A DNA stretch of 64,000 nt, taken from contig JASAOO010003446.1 in the NCBI GenBank assembly GCA_030849075.1, positions 1 to 64,000 on the forward strand, read 5' to 3'. Shown one piece after another: positions 21,501-28,966 of this stretch. The notes under the pieces were generated by a model. That model made no database searches, was not told where the DNA came from, and worked only from the letters and a program-made list of their open reading frames with translations. How positions within the stretch are numbered: the first letter of the stretch is position 1; every line of letters begins with the position of its first letter. The DNA is from Zelonia costaricensis. Taxonomy: Eukaryota; Euglenozoa; Kinetoplastea; Trypanosomatida; Trypanosomatidae. Both the position numbers and the translations under genes were made by a program.

Positions 21501-21899
21501 CCGATCGACGAGGTCAAGTTCCGCACTCGGGTGACGCGGTACGAGCTGCCAGAGGACATCGAGGACTCGCTCGACAGCGGCGTCTACATCCACGGCGTCT
21601 TTGTGGAGGGCGCCGGCTTCAGCCTCGACCGCAGCACGCTCGTGGAGAGCAAGCCGGGTGAGCTGTACAAGCCGATGCCGGTCATCCACCTCGAGCCAGT
21701 TCGGCTCGGCGTCGCCACTGCGACGGCCGACACGTACGGGTGTCCAATGTACAAGACGTCTGCCCGCGTCGGTACCCTCTCGACCACCGGCCTTTCCACC
21801 AACTTCGTCGTCACGCTCGACCTCAAGTCTGCTGCAGGGATCAAGCCCAAGCACTGGATCGAGCGCGGCGTCGCGTTGCTGTGCATGCTGGATGACTAG
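9510..21899 (+). CDS. Axonemal inner-arm dynein heavy chain (DNAH3/7/12-like)
   Basis: Minus-end-directed microtubule motor of the flagellar axoneme, 4129 residues, the length of single-headed inner-arm heavy chains. The N-terminal tail and linker occupy about residues 1-1340. P-loops are visible in four AAA modules: AAA1 GPAGTGKTE near 1379, AAA2 GQTFSGKT near 1660, AAA3 GVTGTGKS near 2099, AAA4 GMGGTGRQS near 2451. The stalk is a coiled coil at about 2700-2790, the microtubule-binding head about 2830-2925, and the returning helix to about 3000. AAA5, AAA6 and the C-terminal domain complete the chain, ending with the conserved region around FWISGFFFPQGFLTG. These C-terminal sequences resemble the DNAH3/DNAH7/DNAH12 group, which partners with p28; a p28 gene lies 40 kb downstream. 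The first in-frame ATG (9441) is also downstream of the acceptor at 9418; I prefer 9510 because the sequence from there looks like protein. Very long open frames on the opposite strand are shadows. Confidence 0.96.
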   Translation: MNSDHTSFRKKLEESARPRVTAATQLEAHVNSGLERTQNAPQLYRFQNPSSFTFHGANAAAEKLTHDLRRAERARSAADSTNVAAGAEDKDVELLRMIQKASRRPVQGRDKRVAPNDEPLLRNIHTSEDAVAFFTANGDSTSVKHVFLNCAPKGLEFRPYDLVATKKGSEEAEHYILSATGIVHVRPGRPSEVMTLADWMKESSLFNILRKIPFFKNFLLYKAFLRLQLKLRERKYAATRRSLLKELLIAKPTFAHPMLDLVKHSHTISDAKLIEYDPLGRHDYVVDEYSMAQSAQRQKASVFVNGVMEHMEEKVTKLAEVLQHRADVPDINTREALEQYLLTVAAGEVADRRAKRKEKSMIDAREDLERRMRELKRSLVEYSKLHIFVRLIDLLASEQLFRRVLAVFQTFLNLVRGQGHSEVRKVGFQVLLRPEDSTIVFDPKEAVLRAVFAEVLSGCTEAATVGSRLCEQKYFKALFPSPPKVWNIGDELRANARVEYIHTALLSILHNDYEKAGSRLATYLATVPHIQFLQKSWEEISEECQEEADEAILSAASLAKLYRRLQEAQDSLRVLIATYVGCLLWMNAAKLKTEIEPRMVVLRESVNACLRNTAGDMIRELNAYFKAKSQTMNERPQTLRDFAEYTANFKEIVAQSADTEAKVAQAEALCELMDRQQVDFLDDEEKQLRERTLGGSSVTASLRAIFDEARVHAEEFIEENMPAHVDTLQSEVASVEEECSGLNEILLGEEFALLTDNTEPLLQYLADINAKLAEVDSREAQLSRFAQLFDLAAFDWSFVSDVKTLYQAREETWSILDAFNKKSEYWFDTPVKELDTQDMEEQVNLMIRRAGVVNRTMLERNYEDEVAPHLLEELQVIRSNMPVIHDCGNKHMTAEHWNTVLKKVTGTAYSYHDDLNLNSLEEWDIFAYKEALAEQSGLATGEWKISNDLDVVRQRWDTLNFTTKPYKGREGVFILDELEEVIQQLDDHQIELQTTMASRFVAPVKDKVERWIRDLRVVGNVIEEWITLQKNWMYLEFIFSSDDIKEQLPEESALFDNVDRLFRSLTSKAHNQKNVFQICTEDGVLEDLQRNNANMDVIQKKLEDYLETKRIAFPRFYFLSNDELLSILSDVRNPKAVQPHLSKCFDSIAALLFSDEECSEIVGMVSGEGEQVPFDTPVYPVGNVEQWLSDIERVMKASLLSHMHRTIEMVTQRKREEWIFQHPAQCIQAVDMILWTGQVETAIDGASLQPFYKEYHGQILRMVELTRQPLSKLQRMLVGTLIVLNVHNRDIVQSLSNEGVTDLEDFAWYQQLRYYWESDAHHVQSGGKNVAIHHCNAHLWYGYEYLGNQPRLVITPLTDRAFLTCTNALAMNLGAAPQGPAGTGKTESVKDLGKALARQVVVFNCSDGIHYKTMSRMFAGLAQAGAWACFDEFNRIELEVLSVIAQQMLDIVTALGQKLDRMDFDGHPIRLSPNFGVFITMNPGYAGRTELPDNLKALFRPICMMIPDYALIAEIMFYSEGFANARTLAQKMVQLYKLSSEQLSKQDHYDFGMRAVKSILVMAGSLKRQSPNESEDMLLIRAMRDANVPKFLREDTILFMALVKDLFPTVDVEENPNTLLLQYIESQFRADGRQVVDGLVTKAMQLYDTLVVRHGVMLVGQTFSGKTTVLRTVQQALTRVKQDGHDAEGHSPLINPVHIHLLNPKSVSMGELYGQVNEITREWTDGILSNIARGITRAALAKPDRQWVVFDGPVDAVWIENMNTVLDDNKLLCLFNGERIKLPATATFMFEVQDLRVASPATVSRCGMVYMEPYYLDGNRGWVPVTQSLVAAKASKDPRLHGDRLLELLNLLLPDTLDFVRANCREWIPSVDAQLAVNCVELLQGFLATAEDAAVWPREAITPAEALDGAAADQNGAALGEADAYAATKRSSSAAAAMPVPSTPDEFARLAITAATAAEPNEGRLFDMYFLMAFVWAVGGNLRDDARDIFSAFLREKVEAVLPGLLPSTSVPAASAADGGAATEAAAAAVPGDAVVSLYDYVVHRPSMQFITWNHLVPTFMYNRRSSYFDLVVPTAEGVALSTLLSVLTASSQHILVSGVTGTGKSLGILNFLSSTLRADDPASAWESFSIVFSAQTRSKDIEDRLESKLYKIRSTALGPTPGKRAILFVDDINMPTPEVYGASPPLELLRQLVSQAGFYDTHKSPASFKELHDVLLLAACGVPGGGRNEMTQRLTSRFHLICQPALSETSTRRIFSSLLYGFLHQWGSDEIQALSSKLVAATLACYERITKEKLPTPTRSHYTFNLRDLGKVIQGIMQTSPRVTTSPEAFHRLFLHEVSRTFHDRLVDEADRRWWWTTLGEVCQSQLQHQWNPMYGELIFGDFMRRDRAHYEEITDTTDAIAHALTEFQHGFNMEYNKEVELVFFKDAVQHVARLCRVLRQPRGHALVVGMGGTGRQSLCKLAAFICSLPIYEVAITRTFNMGEFHDSLKKVLLESARHDKPVLFFLSDTQLVYEEMLEDINNLLNTGEVPNLMESEDVDQIVETVRPYAVAAGKRETRNTIFAHFVSMCRDQVHIVMAMSPVGEQFRRRLRMFPSLVNCCTIDWFDQWPRDALASVADRVLVNLAMDEQDKARLIELCVAIHVDVQEASEEFYSELRRRTYTTPTSYLGLLTSYRQLLEEQDKAVTAQVERYQGGLDTLRSTQTMVDDMKVKLIEMQPKLVEAAKDTEEIMGRVEREQESAEVVRKQCAEEEEAASDIQAEADGIRGECQAELDKALPILKAAEEALADLRPDDIREVRSFLKPAVRVVLVLEAVLVLLGEKDLSWDRAKLVMSRMDFLKDLQNYKRDDLSEKTIKAIQKYINNPDFQPDEVAKSSKACRSLSMWVLAMNNYYEVVKVVAPKRARLAEAEGKVAVATHALEAARGRLRNIEDQLAALQAEMRENVLKKHQLEEDIDLTTVRLERAEQLMNGLASEQSRWVHAVADLEDEKVGHPGTMALAAGAVAYLGPFTAPYRDRLLRAWHSKCVELGLPVGGTGFRLSSIMDPVRIRTWAQQGLPTDPFSVENGVVVTKSRRWCLCIDPQGQAVSWIRAMEKANNLRVLKLTDSNYMRALENAIRVGLPVLIENVGEALDAALDPVLLQQTYRSQGRLLIKLGDSEVDYDPKFRLYMTTKLPNPFFLPELQIKATIINFTVTQTGLENQLLADVVRVEMAELEQRADQTVLDIAHGKDELKALEDKVLRLLASSTGNILDNEQLVNTLQEAKTTSESVSDALRTAEETQRDIEAARDRYRPVARRGATVYAVITELAGLNHMYQNSLDFFKQLFVLTLRQTERQDTVERRVATLLPAVTLRSYNTICRGLFEADKLIFAVLLYVHVARQEGKVADEEWSFLLKGSEGKRFVDEERDPPPAWLTLPVWNELTALSATLPIFASLKDSVMDNEADWEAWYETDKAYESYPTTVAAYSPWQRLLILKVFREDLLNYGLSRLIERELGRAFTESPAFDLEGCYQDSTPTAPIIFVLTPGTDPTQLFTEFAERRGFGSRKMMLSLGQDQGKKAEEMIRLASTETGAWVYLQNCHVYTSWMPSLERILEELTHRDVQRDFRLWLTTMPVASFPVLLLQSGVKVVKEPPQGLKANMRDTFAVAVTQDLWDSCPRNPTTWRRMLLSLTFFHAVIQERRRFGPLGWNIPYEWNQPDLSASLQSLQTYLRDEGEAVPWSALRYMVGVINYGGRVTDFLDSRCLATILEKFFNDDVVAAGTQYDVSPDGVYHIPQDLTSLTVMRAYLHDLPTFESPELFGLHANADITFNKNTVRRQLASILSVQPRTKAAAGRSPEDKVLELVTEFQRRLPAPIEKAHAHPDTYRLTEAGTMISLGTVAGQEILFFNGVLAKLERTLRLLQRAIKGEVVMSAELEAMFDAMLLGQVPKLWHDGGYLSRKPLASWYEDTLKRIAFFRDWNDNGLPTSFWISGFFFPQGFLTGVLQTYSRQHQTPIDEVKFRTRVTRYELPEDIEDSLDSGVYIHGVFVEGAGFSLDRSTLVESKPGELYKPMPVIHLEPVRLGVATATADTYGCPMYKTSARVGTLSTTGLSTNFVVTLDLKSAAGIKPKHWIERGVALLCMLDD

Positions 21900-22090
21900 G
21901 CACCACATTTTCTGCGCGTCGTGTGTGCGCGCGTGTGTGCGTGTTGTCGTTGCGGCATGCCCTCCTGTTGCCTTTTTTTCTCTGCATTCCCCGTTTGCCT
22001 GGTCTTTTTGTCATGTGCAGCTGTTGTGCACGCCGGTGTTGTGCTAGATATGCCTCTCGCTCTCTCTCTTTCACGGCCTTGTACGTTGCT

Positions 22091-22100
22091 TGTGTGTGTG

Positions 22101-22136
<36 letters not shown>
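22091..22136. repeat. GT dinucleotide microsatellite
   Basis: A run of GT repeats with one CGTTT interruption in the dynein heavy chain 3' UTR. Confidence 0.85.
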
Positions 22137-22140
<4 letters not shown>

Positions 22141-22616
22141 TAGTTTTCTTTGTGATTCCACCCCCTTCTTCTCTTCTCTTGTGTCTGCGCATGGCACCAT
22201 GTACATCAAAGGCGTGAGCTGCTTTCAAGCGCGTGTCGGACGCACACCGCCCACATCGTCTGTGCGCGCCGACACACACTCGCCGACTTCTCGATCCCTT
22301 CTTTCCCCTTTTCTTTTTCTGTGAGCCCAGACGGGAGGGAGGAAGAAGACACCATGATGGGTTAGCAAGTGTGCGTGCCCCCCTTTCCTCCCCCCCTGTG
22401 GCGTCCTTCCGTCATGTACATCAGTATCGCCGTTTCTCTTCTGCTACCTCAGCGCCCTCGCCCGGATGCACGCACTCAGCCCTTTGTTGTTTGGCGACGC
22501 GTTTGGCTCGCCGCGGCACTGCGTGTGCGGTGTGGTGCACCGGGCCCGGACGCGCAGTGAAATGAGGTCGAGGTTGGCCTGGTCATGACCGCGCATGTAC
22601 ATCCATCTACGCCGCT

Positions 22617-22640
22617 TCACACACACACACACACACACAC
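22617..22640. repeat. CA dinucleotide microsatellite
   Basis: An uninterrupted CA run about 720 bases after the dynein stop codon. Confidence 0.85.
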
Positions 22641-23866
22641 AATGCACCTACAGACGAGCGGAACTGCAGCGGAGAAGCACCGGCGGACGGACGTGTGAGG
22701 ACGAATGAAAAGTCGTCAGCTTCGTCCAGGGGCAGCTGCGCACCGCTTCGGGGCCGATGGTCTTGGGCGGTGTGTCCATTGCATTGCCCTTCTCCCTTCG
22801 ATGACGTGCGCACCGCGACTTCTTGGGCGCGGGATGGTGTGCGGCACGCTTCACAAGGTGCCTCCGCCCTTCCTCGTCCTGCGTCGTGCCTCCCTCTCGC
22901 GCGCGCGGTAGCCTGGTCTGCCAGCCGCGACACCGGCCAGAGAAGCTCTGACTGCAGAAGAGGGTAGGTGGGGCGGGGGCTGCGCTGCTCACGGTGTGTG
23001 GGCATGCGCCGTCCCCTCCTCCCCCCGTCCGCTCTCTCCTGCAGCACATCTCGCCGCTTCCTCGTCTTTTCTTTTCTGCTCGCTGCGTCTGCGTGCTTGC
23101 GTGGCCTGTGCGCGTGCGCGGCGACCACGAAGACTGTGGTTTACCCTTCCCCTCCCTCCCCCCCCCCTCCACCACGATACCGGCCTTCGCACCCCTTCAC
23201 TCTGGCTGTGCCCTTTCTCGCACCCACCCAACACGTTCGACTGCGGCGGCAGCCCCGATCCGTAGCCTTCACCGCGTGCGCACTGCCTCGGCGACGTCTC
23301 ACTAGCCCGACGGACGCGCTCGCACTCGGCTCTGCTTCCTCATCGCCTTGTGTGTGTGTGCGTGTGCTCGCCGAGCTGTGTGTTTGTGGCTGGCGTGCCG
23401 TGAACGGAGGTGCCAGCAGCTCCCTTCGACGTTCACAAGACCGTCGTTCGTGTAGTAATAGCGCTAGCCTAAAGTCTCCTTTACGGTCCGTCCGTCCTCG
23501 ACTACCCCCCCCCCCCCCTGTACCGTTCCGTTCCGCTCCGACCGCACCGGACGTCATCACACGCCCTTCCTCCCCTCCTCACCACACGAAACGCGTCTTC
23601 CTGTCGTGCCTCTCACGCTCCCTCCTCACTTTCACCTCTTCACAGTTTCTTGCCTTGGCGGTGGCCGTGGTTGTCGGGGTCGATACTCAAAGTGCTCGCC
23701 ACCGTAGACTTTGACCGCTAACGCTCGCTCCCACCCCCCACTGCCCTCCTGTTCATGTTGCTGAACGGCGACTCTCTGCCACCCTTCCTCTCCCGTGCTA
23801 CCCGCGTACCCCGCTGCATTCGAGTTCCGTCACTGCCGTCTTTCTCTTTCTTCCCTTTCCCCTCTT

Positions 23867-23868
23867 AG
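23867..23868 (+). promoter_or_regulatory. Spliced-leader acceptor for the AKR-like gene
   Basis: A continuous C/T tract of about 29 bases ends in TTAG at 23868, only 10 bases before the ATG at 23879. It places the in-frame ATG at 23795 outside the mature message. Confidence 0.6.
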
Positions 23869-23878
23869 CGTTCACATC

Positions 23879-26167
23879 ATGCTGCGCCGCGTCTCCGGCG
23901 AGGCTGCGCACACGATCCCGCGCCACCGCCGCGCCGCCTCCCCTCTCCACACGCGTGTCACCCTTTCTTCATCGTTGAGCGGCATGCGCGTCGTCGCGCT
24001 CTCGCCGCTGTCCACCGCCGCCCTCCGCGGAGTTGCCGGGCAGCAGGCGGTGCGGTGGGCCAGTCGCCGCTCCATCGAGGAGCAGCTCCCGCCCAACATT
24101 AAGGTGGACCCCAATGCCCCGACGCCAGCAGCCGAAAGCGAGGCGTTGGGCCGCGACGCGTTCTCGAGCGGCATCAACGGCATCTACGGCAACCGCGCCG
24201 AGTCGGCGATGCGGGGTATGCTGGGGCCGCAGGGGCAGGCCGACGCGCGGGAGTCGCGCGCCGTCCCCATCCTCGGCCGCGCCACGGTCAAGGGCACCGA
24301 GTACACGCTCGACCGCTCCACCGTCTTTGAGCACTGGCGCTACCGCTGCCCGGAGCCGGTGGGGTGGCACCTGTCCAAGCTCGGCTCTGCGACGTGCAAG
24401 ATGGTAAACGACGTCGGCGAGGCGGTTGAGTCGCTGCAGCTGCAGATCATCAAGGGCTGCAACGTGTTTGAGATTGACGGGGCCGCGTCGGAGATTCACC
24501 AGAGCATCGCCCGCGGCATCTACGAGGCGCTGCAGGCCTTTGAGCTGGACCGCAGCGGCTTCGTCATGGTGGCGCGTTGCGGGCTCATCACGCAGCCGCG
24601 CTTCCAGGAGGAGATCACGCGCGTCCAGACGTCGAACACGGCGGCGGTGCGCAACCGCATTCTCCCCATCTTCGAGCGCTACAAGGCCTCCTCGCTGCCG
24701 TCGACCTCGCTCAAGTCGGGCTTCCGCATCGACGAGCTGGACGACTCGCAGCTGGCGCGTCTGAACCTGCGCCGGGTCGACGCCCGCTCCGCGGCGGGCC
24801 TCTCGCCGGATTGGCTCGACGCCTTCTTCACGAACGTCGCCTACAACACGCGTCTCGAGTGCATCGACGTGCTGCTGCTGGAGGGCGTGCACACCCTCTT
24901 CGACGGCCGGCCAGACGAGCACGTCGACGACGACATTCTCCAGCTCTTCGTCTACCTGGAGCGGCAGGTGAAACAAGGCGTGCTGCAGTACTACGGCATT
25001 TCCTCCCCGCACCTCGCCCCGCCCGTGCCGCGCCACTACCCCAAGCTGCCACCCGACGCGCTCGTGCCGGAGCAGTACCGGCACCCGCCCAAGGTGCCGG
25101 CAACAATCAACCTGTACCGCCTCATGGCCATCGCGAAGCGTGCCGGCGGCGACGAGCATCACTTCCGCTTCGTTCAGTACCCCTTCAACTTGACCCAGCA
25201 TCAGGCGATGAGCACCGTGCTGCCGTACGACGGCAACCACACGCTGGCGACGCTGTGCAAGGCGCTCGGGCTGACGACGCTCGGCTACAGCCCGCTGGAG
25301 ACGACGAACCTCATGCGGATGGCGGAGCGCTACCACAACTTCCCGATGGAGGCCGACCTCAGGTCGCTGCGCATGAACTTCTTCACGGTGTGCGAGCGCA
25401 GCGTGCTGAAGGAGATGGAGATTAAGGACACGATCGACAAGGGGCCGGAGACGCTGCCGCCGCTGGAGCACCTCTTTGCCGCCAGCGTGTACCTCGGGGC
25501 GCAGCGGCAGTTCACGAACGTGTTCTTCTTCACGGAGTGGGCGGAGCACTACATGCTCCCGCACTTCCGCCGCGCCATGGCGCGCTTCAAGGAGGCCTCC
25601 AGCGCGGACCTGAAGGAGTGGGCGAAGCAGTACGAGCAGCTCATCAGCGACCTGCTGCGGATGCGGCAGCGCATGTTCCAGCACAAGCACGGCAAGCAGG
25701 CTGGGCTGATCAACATGGCCATCGACCACTTCAGTCCCACCCTGGCGCGGTGCCCGATGCTGAACCAGAAGGCCATCAACTTTGCCACGTACGGCTGCGA
25801 CGCCCTTATGTGCGGCTTCCACGTTTCCCGGTACTTCCACGAGGCGACGGAGCTGAACCCCGCCAAGGACGGCAACCTGCCCATCCCGCACGAGGAGCTT
25901 CAGGCGCTGTGCGAAGCCCCCACGGTGAGCTACGCCGACTCCTCCCCGCCGCACCCGTACATGATGGAGCCGCTCATGTCCGAGGGAAAGATCTCGAAGC
26001 AGCGCAGCAAGGGCACCGAGAGCCTTGTGCCGATCGACATGCAGAACCCAAAGTTCCCGGACATACCGGAGGAGCTGGAGGATGGCGCCGCACCATCTCT
26101 CTCGGAAACGTCGACATTGAGCAGCGATGCGACTGCGAAGCCAAGCGAAGAGTCGGTGAGCCACTGA
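23879..26167 (+). CDS. Aldo/keto-reductase-like protein, probably mitochondrial pseudoenzyme
   Basis: A 762-residue protein with an Arg-rich N-terminus free of acidic residues for its first seven positions and poor in them to about residue 60, consistent with a mitochondrial targeting sequence. Residues about 180-490 follow the order of an aldo/keto reductase TIM barrel: a strand with FEID (Asp200), a helix with IARGIYEAL, the MVARCG strand (Arg233), IDVLLLEGV (about 329-337), a VLQYYGISSPH segment, and a LGYSPLETTN segment. The catalytic tetrad of the family is Asp-Tyr-Lys-His. Here only Asp200 is kept; no Tyr follows it, the Lys position is Arg233 and the His position is Glu335. An additional helical C-terminal half of about 270 residues is unlike simple reductases and ends in a Ser/Thr-rich tail. 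I infer a structural or assembly role and not oxidoreductase activity. The start is set by the acceptor at 23868. Confidence 0.75.
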   Translation: MLRRVSGEAAHTIPRHRRAASPLHTRVTLSSSLSGMRVVALSPLSTAALRGVAGQQAVRWASRRSIEEQLPPNIKVDPNAPTPAAESEALGRDAFSSGINGIYGNRAESAMRGMLGPQGQADARESRAVPILGRATVKGTEYTLDRSTVFEHWRYRCPEPVGWHLSKLGSATCKMVNDVGEAVESLQLQIIKGCNVFEIDGAASEIHQSIARGIYEALQAFELDRSGFVMVARCGLITQPRFQEEITRVQTSNTAAVRNRILPIFERYKASSLPSTSLKSGFRIDELDDSQLARLNLRRVDARSAAGLSPDWLDAFFTNVAYNTRLECIDVLLLEGVHTLFDGRPDEHVDDDILQLFVYLERQVKQGVLQYYGISSPHLAPPVPRHYPKLPPDALVPEQYRHPPKVPATINLYRLMAIAKRAGGDEHHFRFVQYPFNLTQHQAMSTVLPYDGNHTLATLCKALGLTTLGYSPLETTNLMRMAERYHNFPMEADLRSLRMNFFTVCERSVLKEMEIKDTIDKGPETLPPLEHLFAASVYLGAQRQFTNVFFFTEWAEHYMLPHFRRAMARFKEASSADLKEWAKQYEQLISDLLRMRQRMFQHKHGKQAGLINMAIDHFSPTLARCPMLNQKAINFATYGCDALMCGFHVSRYFHEATELNPAKDGNLPIPHEELQALCEAPTVSYADSSPPHPYMMEPLMSEGKISKQRSKGTESLVPIDMQNPKFPDIPEELEDGAAPSLSETSTLSSDATAKPSEESVSH

Positions 26168-26890
26168 GCCCTGCTCATCTCGCGTGTTGTGGTGGTGTCT
26201 GTGTGTGTGTGTGTGTGTTTGCGTGCGCTTTGAAAGTTGATGCAACTGTTACTTCGTGGACGCCTGTTGCTGTCGGTCCATGTTTGATGGTGATCATCTC
26301 CGCCGAACCCACCCCTCCCCTCCGGTCCCTCTGTCGTCACCCTCTCTCTCACGTTGTCCTTCAGGTGTTTCCACAACTTCAGATGGCGCGGCGCCGTGAC
26401 GCATTCCCGAAGTGGTGGATCCACGTGGCCGGTGTGCCTGTGGTGAGGCGCTGCTTGCCCCCCCCCCCCCACCCCCGCCCACCATCCCTCATATGCTCGT
26501 TGGGTTCAGTTCCGCCCTTGTGTCTCTTTGGGTAGTGACGATGCACACGATAGATTGGGTCCACCACAGCGCACTCCTTGTGGAAGTGCACCACGTTGGT
26601 GTGATCGTGAGCGGCAGCCGCAGCGTCCCTCCAACCCCCACGTGCACATGGCGTGCTGCAGATCTTCTGCCGCCGCCGATGGCACAGCGGTGCCCCCGTG
26701 TCTTCATCGACCTTCGCGTCTGTCTCTCCATCGGCCAACTCTCTCTCTCTCTCCCTCCTCCCCCCTCTGCACCCCCCTCCACACTTCAGCGACATTCCCC
26801 ACTGCCCCCACCGTGCCGTGCATCACTGTTCATTCCGCTTCTCTCAGCTCGACCACAGTGTGTGTACGTGTGCGCTCGTCCTCGGTGCGG

Positions 26891-26912
26891 GTGTGTGTGT
26901 GTGTGTGTGTGT
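26891..26912. repeat. GT dinucleotide microsatellite
   Basis: An uninterrupted GT run in the leader-side half of the intergenic region before the nicalin-like gene. Confidence 0.8.
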
Positions 26913-27202
26913 ACGTGTGTGCGTCCCCCCAGCGCCGTATCGCCCACCCCTCTCTACTTCGCTCCCTCTCCTCCACATTTCCTTATCCATCTTTAGTGTT
27001 GTGCGTGTGCCCCCCCCTCCCCCCGACACACCCACACCGGGCTTCTTCACTATCGACCCCCTGCCCTCACCGTCTTCTCGCCCTCCCCCCATCCCTACCG
27101 CACCGGGTGTCGCCGCAGACGTGAGAAAAGCGGAGAGGCAAGGCAGAAGCAGAGCATCAGCCACCACCGATCACACTTCTCCCCGCCCCCCTCCCTTCCA
27201 CT

Positions 27203-27204
27203 AG
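27203..27204 (+). promoter_or_regulatory. Candidate spliced-leader acceptor for the nicalin-like gene
   Basis: A C/T-rich tract of about 28 bases ends in CTAG at 27204, giving a leader of 91 bases to the ATG at 27296. Later AG dinucleotides (about 27232 and 27239) are alternatives. Confidence 0.4.
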
Positions 27205-27295
27205 GTCCCTCCCCACCCCCCTTCGCCAGACTACAGCCCGCTCCTTCTACCATTGGAACAGCCGAGTGCTGCCTCGCCCGTCGCCGCAACCCGCA

Positions 27296-28966
27296 ATGAC
27301 GTGCCGCACCGCCCTCGCCGCGGCCGCGCTGCTGCTGCTCGGCGCCGTGTGCTTGGCGCAGCTGGCGCTGGCCGGCCCCGCGCTGGAGGCTCGGGTGGAC
27401 CGGGCCATCATGTTCAACCGCCAGCTGGGCAACGATGACGACGCCCTCTACGGCAGCCGCGCGGTGCTGCTGCGGGGCGAGATGGCGCGCTACACCGCCG
27501 GTGGCCCTGCCGCCGCCTACCGCGGCTACACCGTGTACGTGCCATGCCGCGAGCACCTCACCAAGTCCGGCCTGCAGTACCTCGCCGGCGCCGTCCCGGC
27601 GGTGGCGCCCAAGGGCCTTATCGTGGAGCTGTGTGACGCAGACAACGCCAACGAGGTGGCGCTGGCCCTGTTCCTCAGCGGCAATGCGGCGGCCCTGCCC
27701 ATCTACTTTCTTCCACAGGGTACCGCCTCGCTGGAGCTGTCTGAGGTGCTCGCCACCGCCGCCCAGCGCGGCCTGACGGACCGCGTCGTGCTGTCCGTGG
27801 GCAGGACGCTGCGCCTGGCAGAGCCCGCGCCGAACGCGACGCTGCCGAGTGTGTCGGTAGAGGCGCAGTACGTGCACAAGCCAAAGGAGCTGCGCAAGAA
27901 GGCGTCTGGCGCGGCGCAGGTGCTCGTGGCCGCCCACTTCGACACTCTCGGGGTTTCGCCGGCGAGCCGCACCAACGGTGGGGCGTCGGGCGCCGTGGCC
28001 GCGATGGAGCTGTGGCGGCGCCTCACGTCGACCCCGGCGGCCCGGCAGGAGTCGGCAGCCGCGTTCGGTGTGACGGTGCTGCTCGGCAGCACGGCCCGCT
28101 TCAACTACGCCGGCACGACGTCGTGGATGTCACTGCACACCGACGGGGAGCTGGACCAGTTCAAGGCGGTGCTGTGCCTCGACGAGCTGCTGCCGCCGCA
28201 GGAGGCGTCGCCCGACGCGCCGGACCTGTACCTGCACGTGCAGGACGCGCTCATGAAGCGGCCGCACGGGCAGCAGGTCGTCGAGCAGGTCGAGGCCGCT
28301 GCCAAGGCCGTCGGCCTCTCGCTCAAGGTGGTGCAGACCAAGACCAACTACCAGCACTACGACCTGCGCTTCGAGCACGAGGTGTTTGCGAGTCGGCAGA
28401 TGGCCGCCGTCACCTTGTCCACCCACCGCACCCACCTCAACGACCAGGCCTTCCGCGACGTCCGCCGCGCCGAGCTCACCGCCGCGGACGCCGCGCTGCT
28501 GGCCAAGCGCGTGGACATGATCGAGGCCCTCGTGCGCTCGCTGACGGGCGCCGCCGCCGCGTCGGCTGCCGAGGCGGCGACGGCGTCTGTGTGGCCCGGC
28601 TCCGCGTCGTACATGCAGGGCATGCTCCAGTACGCCAGCGAGTCGCACCGCTCGCCAGTCGCAGGCGACGGCGCCGGCCTGCGGCAGTACGCGACCACGA
28701 TCGAGCACCACATGCGGGCCCAGGCCGCGGCCGCCGTGTCTGCGCAGCGCGGTGCGGCCACGTCGGCCACGGTGTCGGCGACGAACTACCGCCTGCGTAT
28801 GCCCGGCATCACCCTCTTTGGCCCCTACACGGAGACGATGCAGGTGTTCGTCGCCAAGTCGTACCTCTTCGAGTGCGGGGTGGCCGCGGCGGCGCTGGTA
28901 GCACTGCTGGGCTTCCTGTATGCTGAGATGGGTCTTCGCGTCGTGCTTCGCATCTTCTCGGAGTAG
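27296..28966 (+). CDS. Nicalin-like ER membrane protein (M28-peptidase-fold, nicastrin-related)
   Basis: A 556-residue protein with an N-terminal signal peptide (about 1-27, Ala/Leu-rich), a large luminal domain and one transmembrane helix near the C-terminus (about 524-546), followed by a short cytosolic tail. This is the topology and length of nicalin, an ER protein related to nicastrin that in animals works with TMEM147 and NOMO in a ribosome-translocon complex for multipass membrane proteins. The luminal domain has an M28 aminopeptidase-like fold: AAHFDTLGV near residue 214 matches the first metal-ligand strand, but the second motif has Thr-Asn-Gly-Gly where active enzymes have the bridging Asp, so peptidase activity is not expected. 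A FEHEVFASRQMAAVTLSTH segment near 360-380 is characteristic. Start chosen at 27296 because it begins directly with the signal peptide; the in-frame ATG at 27266 adds 10 residues. Confidence 0.78.
   Translation: MTCRTALAAAALLLLGAVCLAQLALAGPALEARVDRAIMFNRQLGNDDDALYGSRAVLLRGEMARYTAGGPAAAYRGYTVYVPCREHLTKSGLQYLAGAVPAVAPKGLIVELCDADNANEVALALFLSGNAAALPIYFLPQGTASLELSEVLATAAQRGLTDRVVLSVGRTLRLAEPAPNATLPSVSVEAQYVHKPKELRKKASGAAQVLVAAHFDTLGVSPASRTNGGASGAVAAMELWRRLTSTPAARQESAAAFGVTVLLGSTARFNYAGTTSWMSLHTDGELDQFKAVLCLDELLPPQEASPDAPDLYLHVQDALMKRPHGQQVVEQVEAAAKAVGLSLKVVQTKTNYQHYDLRFEHEVFASRQMAAVTLSTHRTHLNDQAFRDVRRAELTAADAALLAKRVDMIEALVRSLTGAAAASAAEAATASVWPGSASYMQGMLQYASESHRSPVAGDGAGLRQYATTIEHHMRAQAAAAVSAQRGAATSATVSATNYRLRMPGITLFGPYTETMQVFVAKSYLFECGVAAAALVALLGFLYAEMGLRVVLRIFSE

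Larger units (their letters stand above)
21900..23878. other. Intergenic region between dynein and AKR-like genes
   Basis: Two kilobases of non-coding sequence: the dynein 3' UTR with GT (22091-22136) and CA (22617-22640) microsatellites, then a long C/T-rich stretch with a C run near 23507-23518. Frames here encode Cys-Val or Pro-Ser repeats and are artefacts. Confidence 0.7.
26168..27295. other. Intergenic region between AKR-like and nicalin-like genes
   Basis: Non-coding. GT runs at 26199-26218 and 26891-26912 and long C/T tracts from 26730 to 27240 that lead into the nicalin leader. No supported gene. Confidence 0.7.

Noticed and set aside
22968..23714. 248-codon frame in the region before the AKR-like gene
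   Set aside because: Pro/Ser/Arg-rich translation of C/T-rich leader sequence with no domain.
23969..26245. 758-codon minus-strand frame opposite the AKR-like gene
   Set aside because: Arg/His/Leu/Val-rich antisense shadow; the sense frame has a splice acceptor and a recognisable fold.
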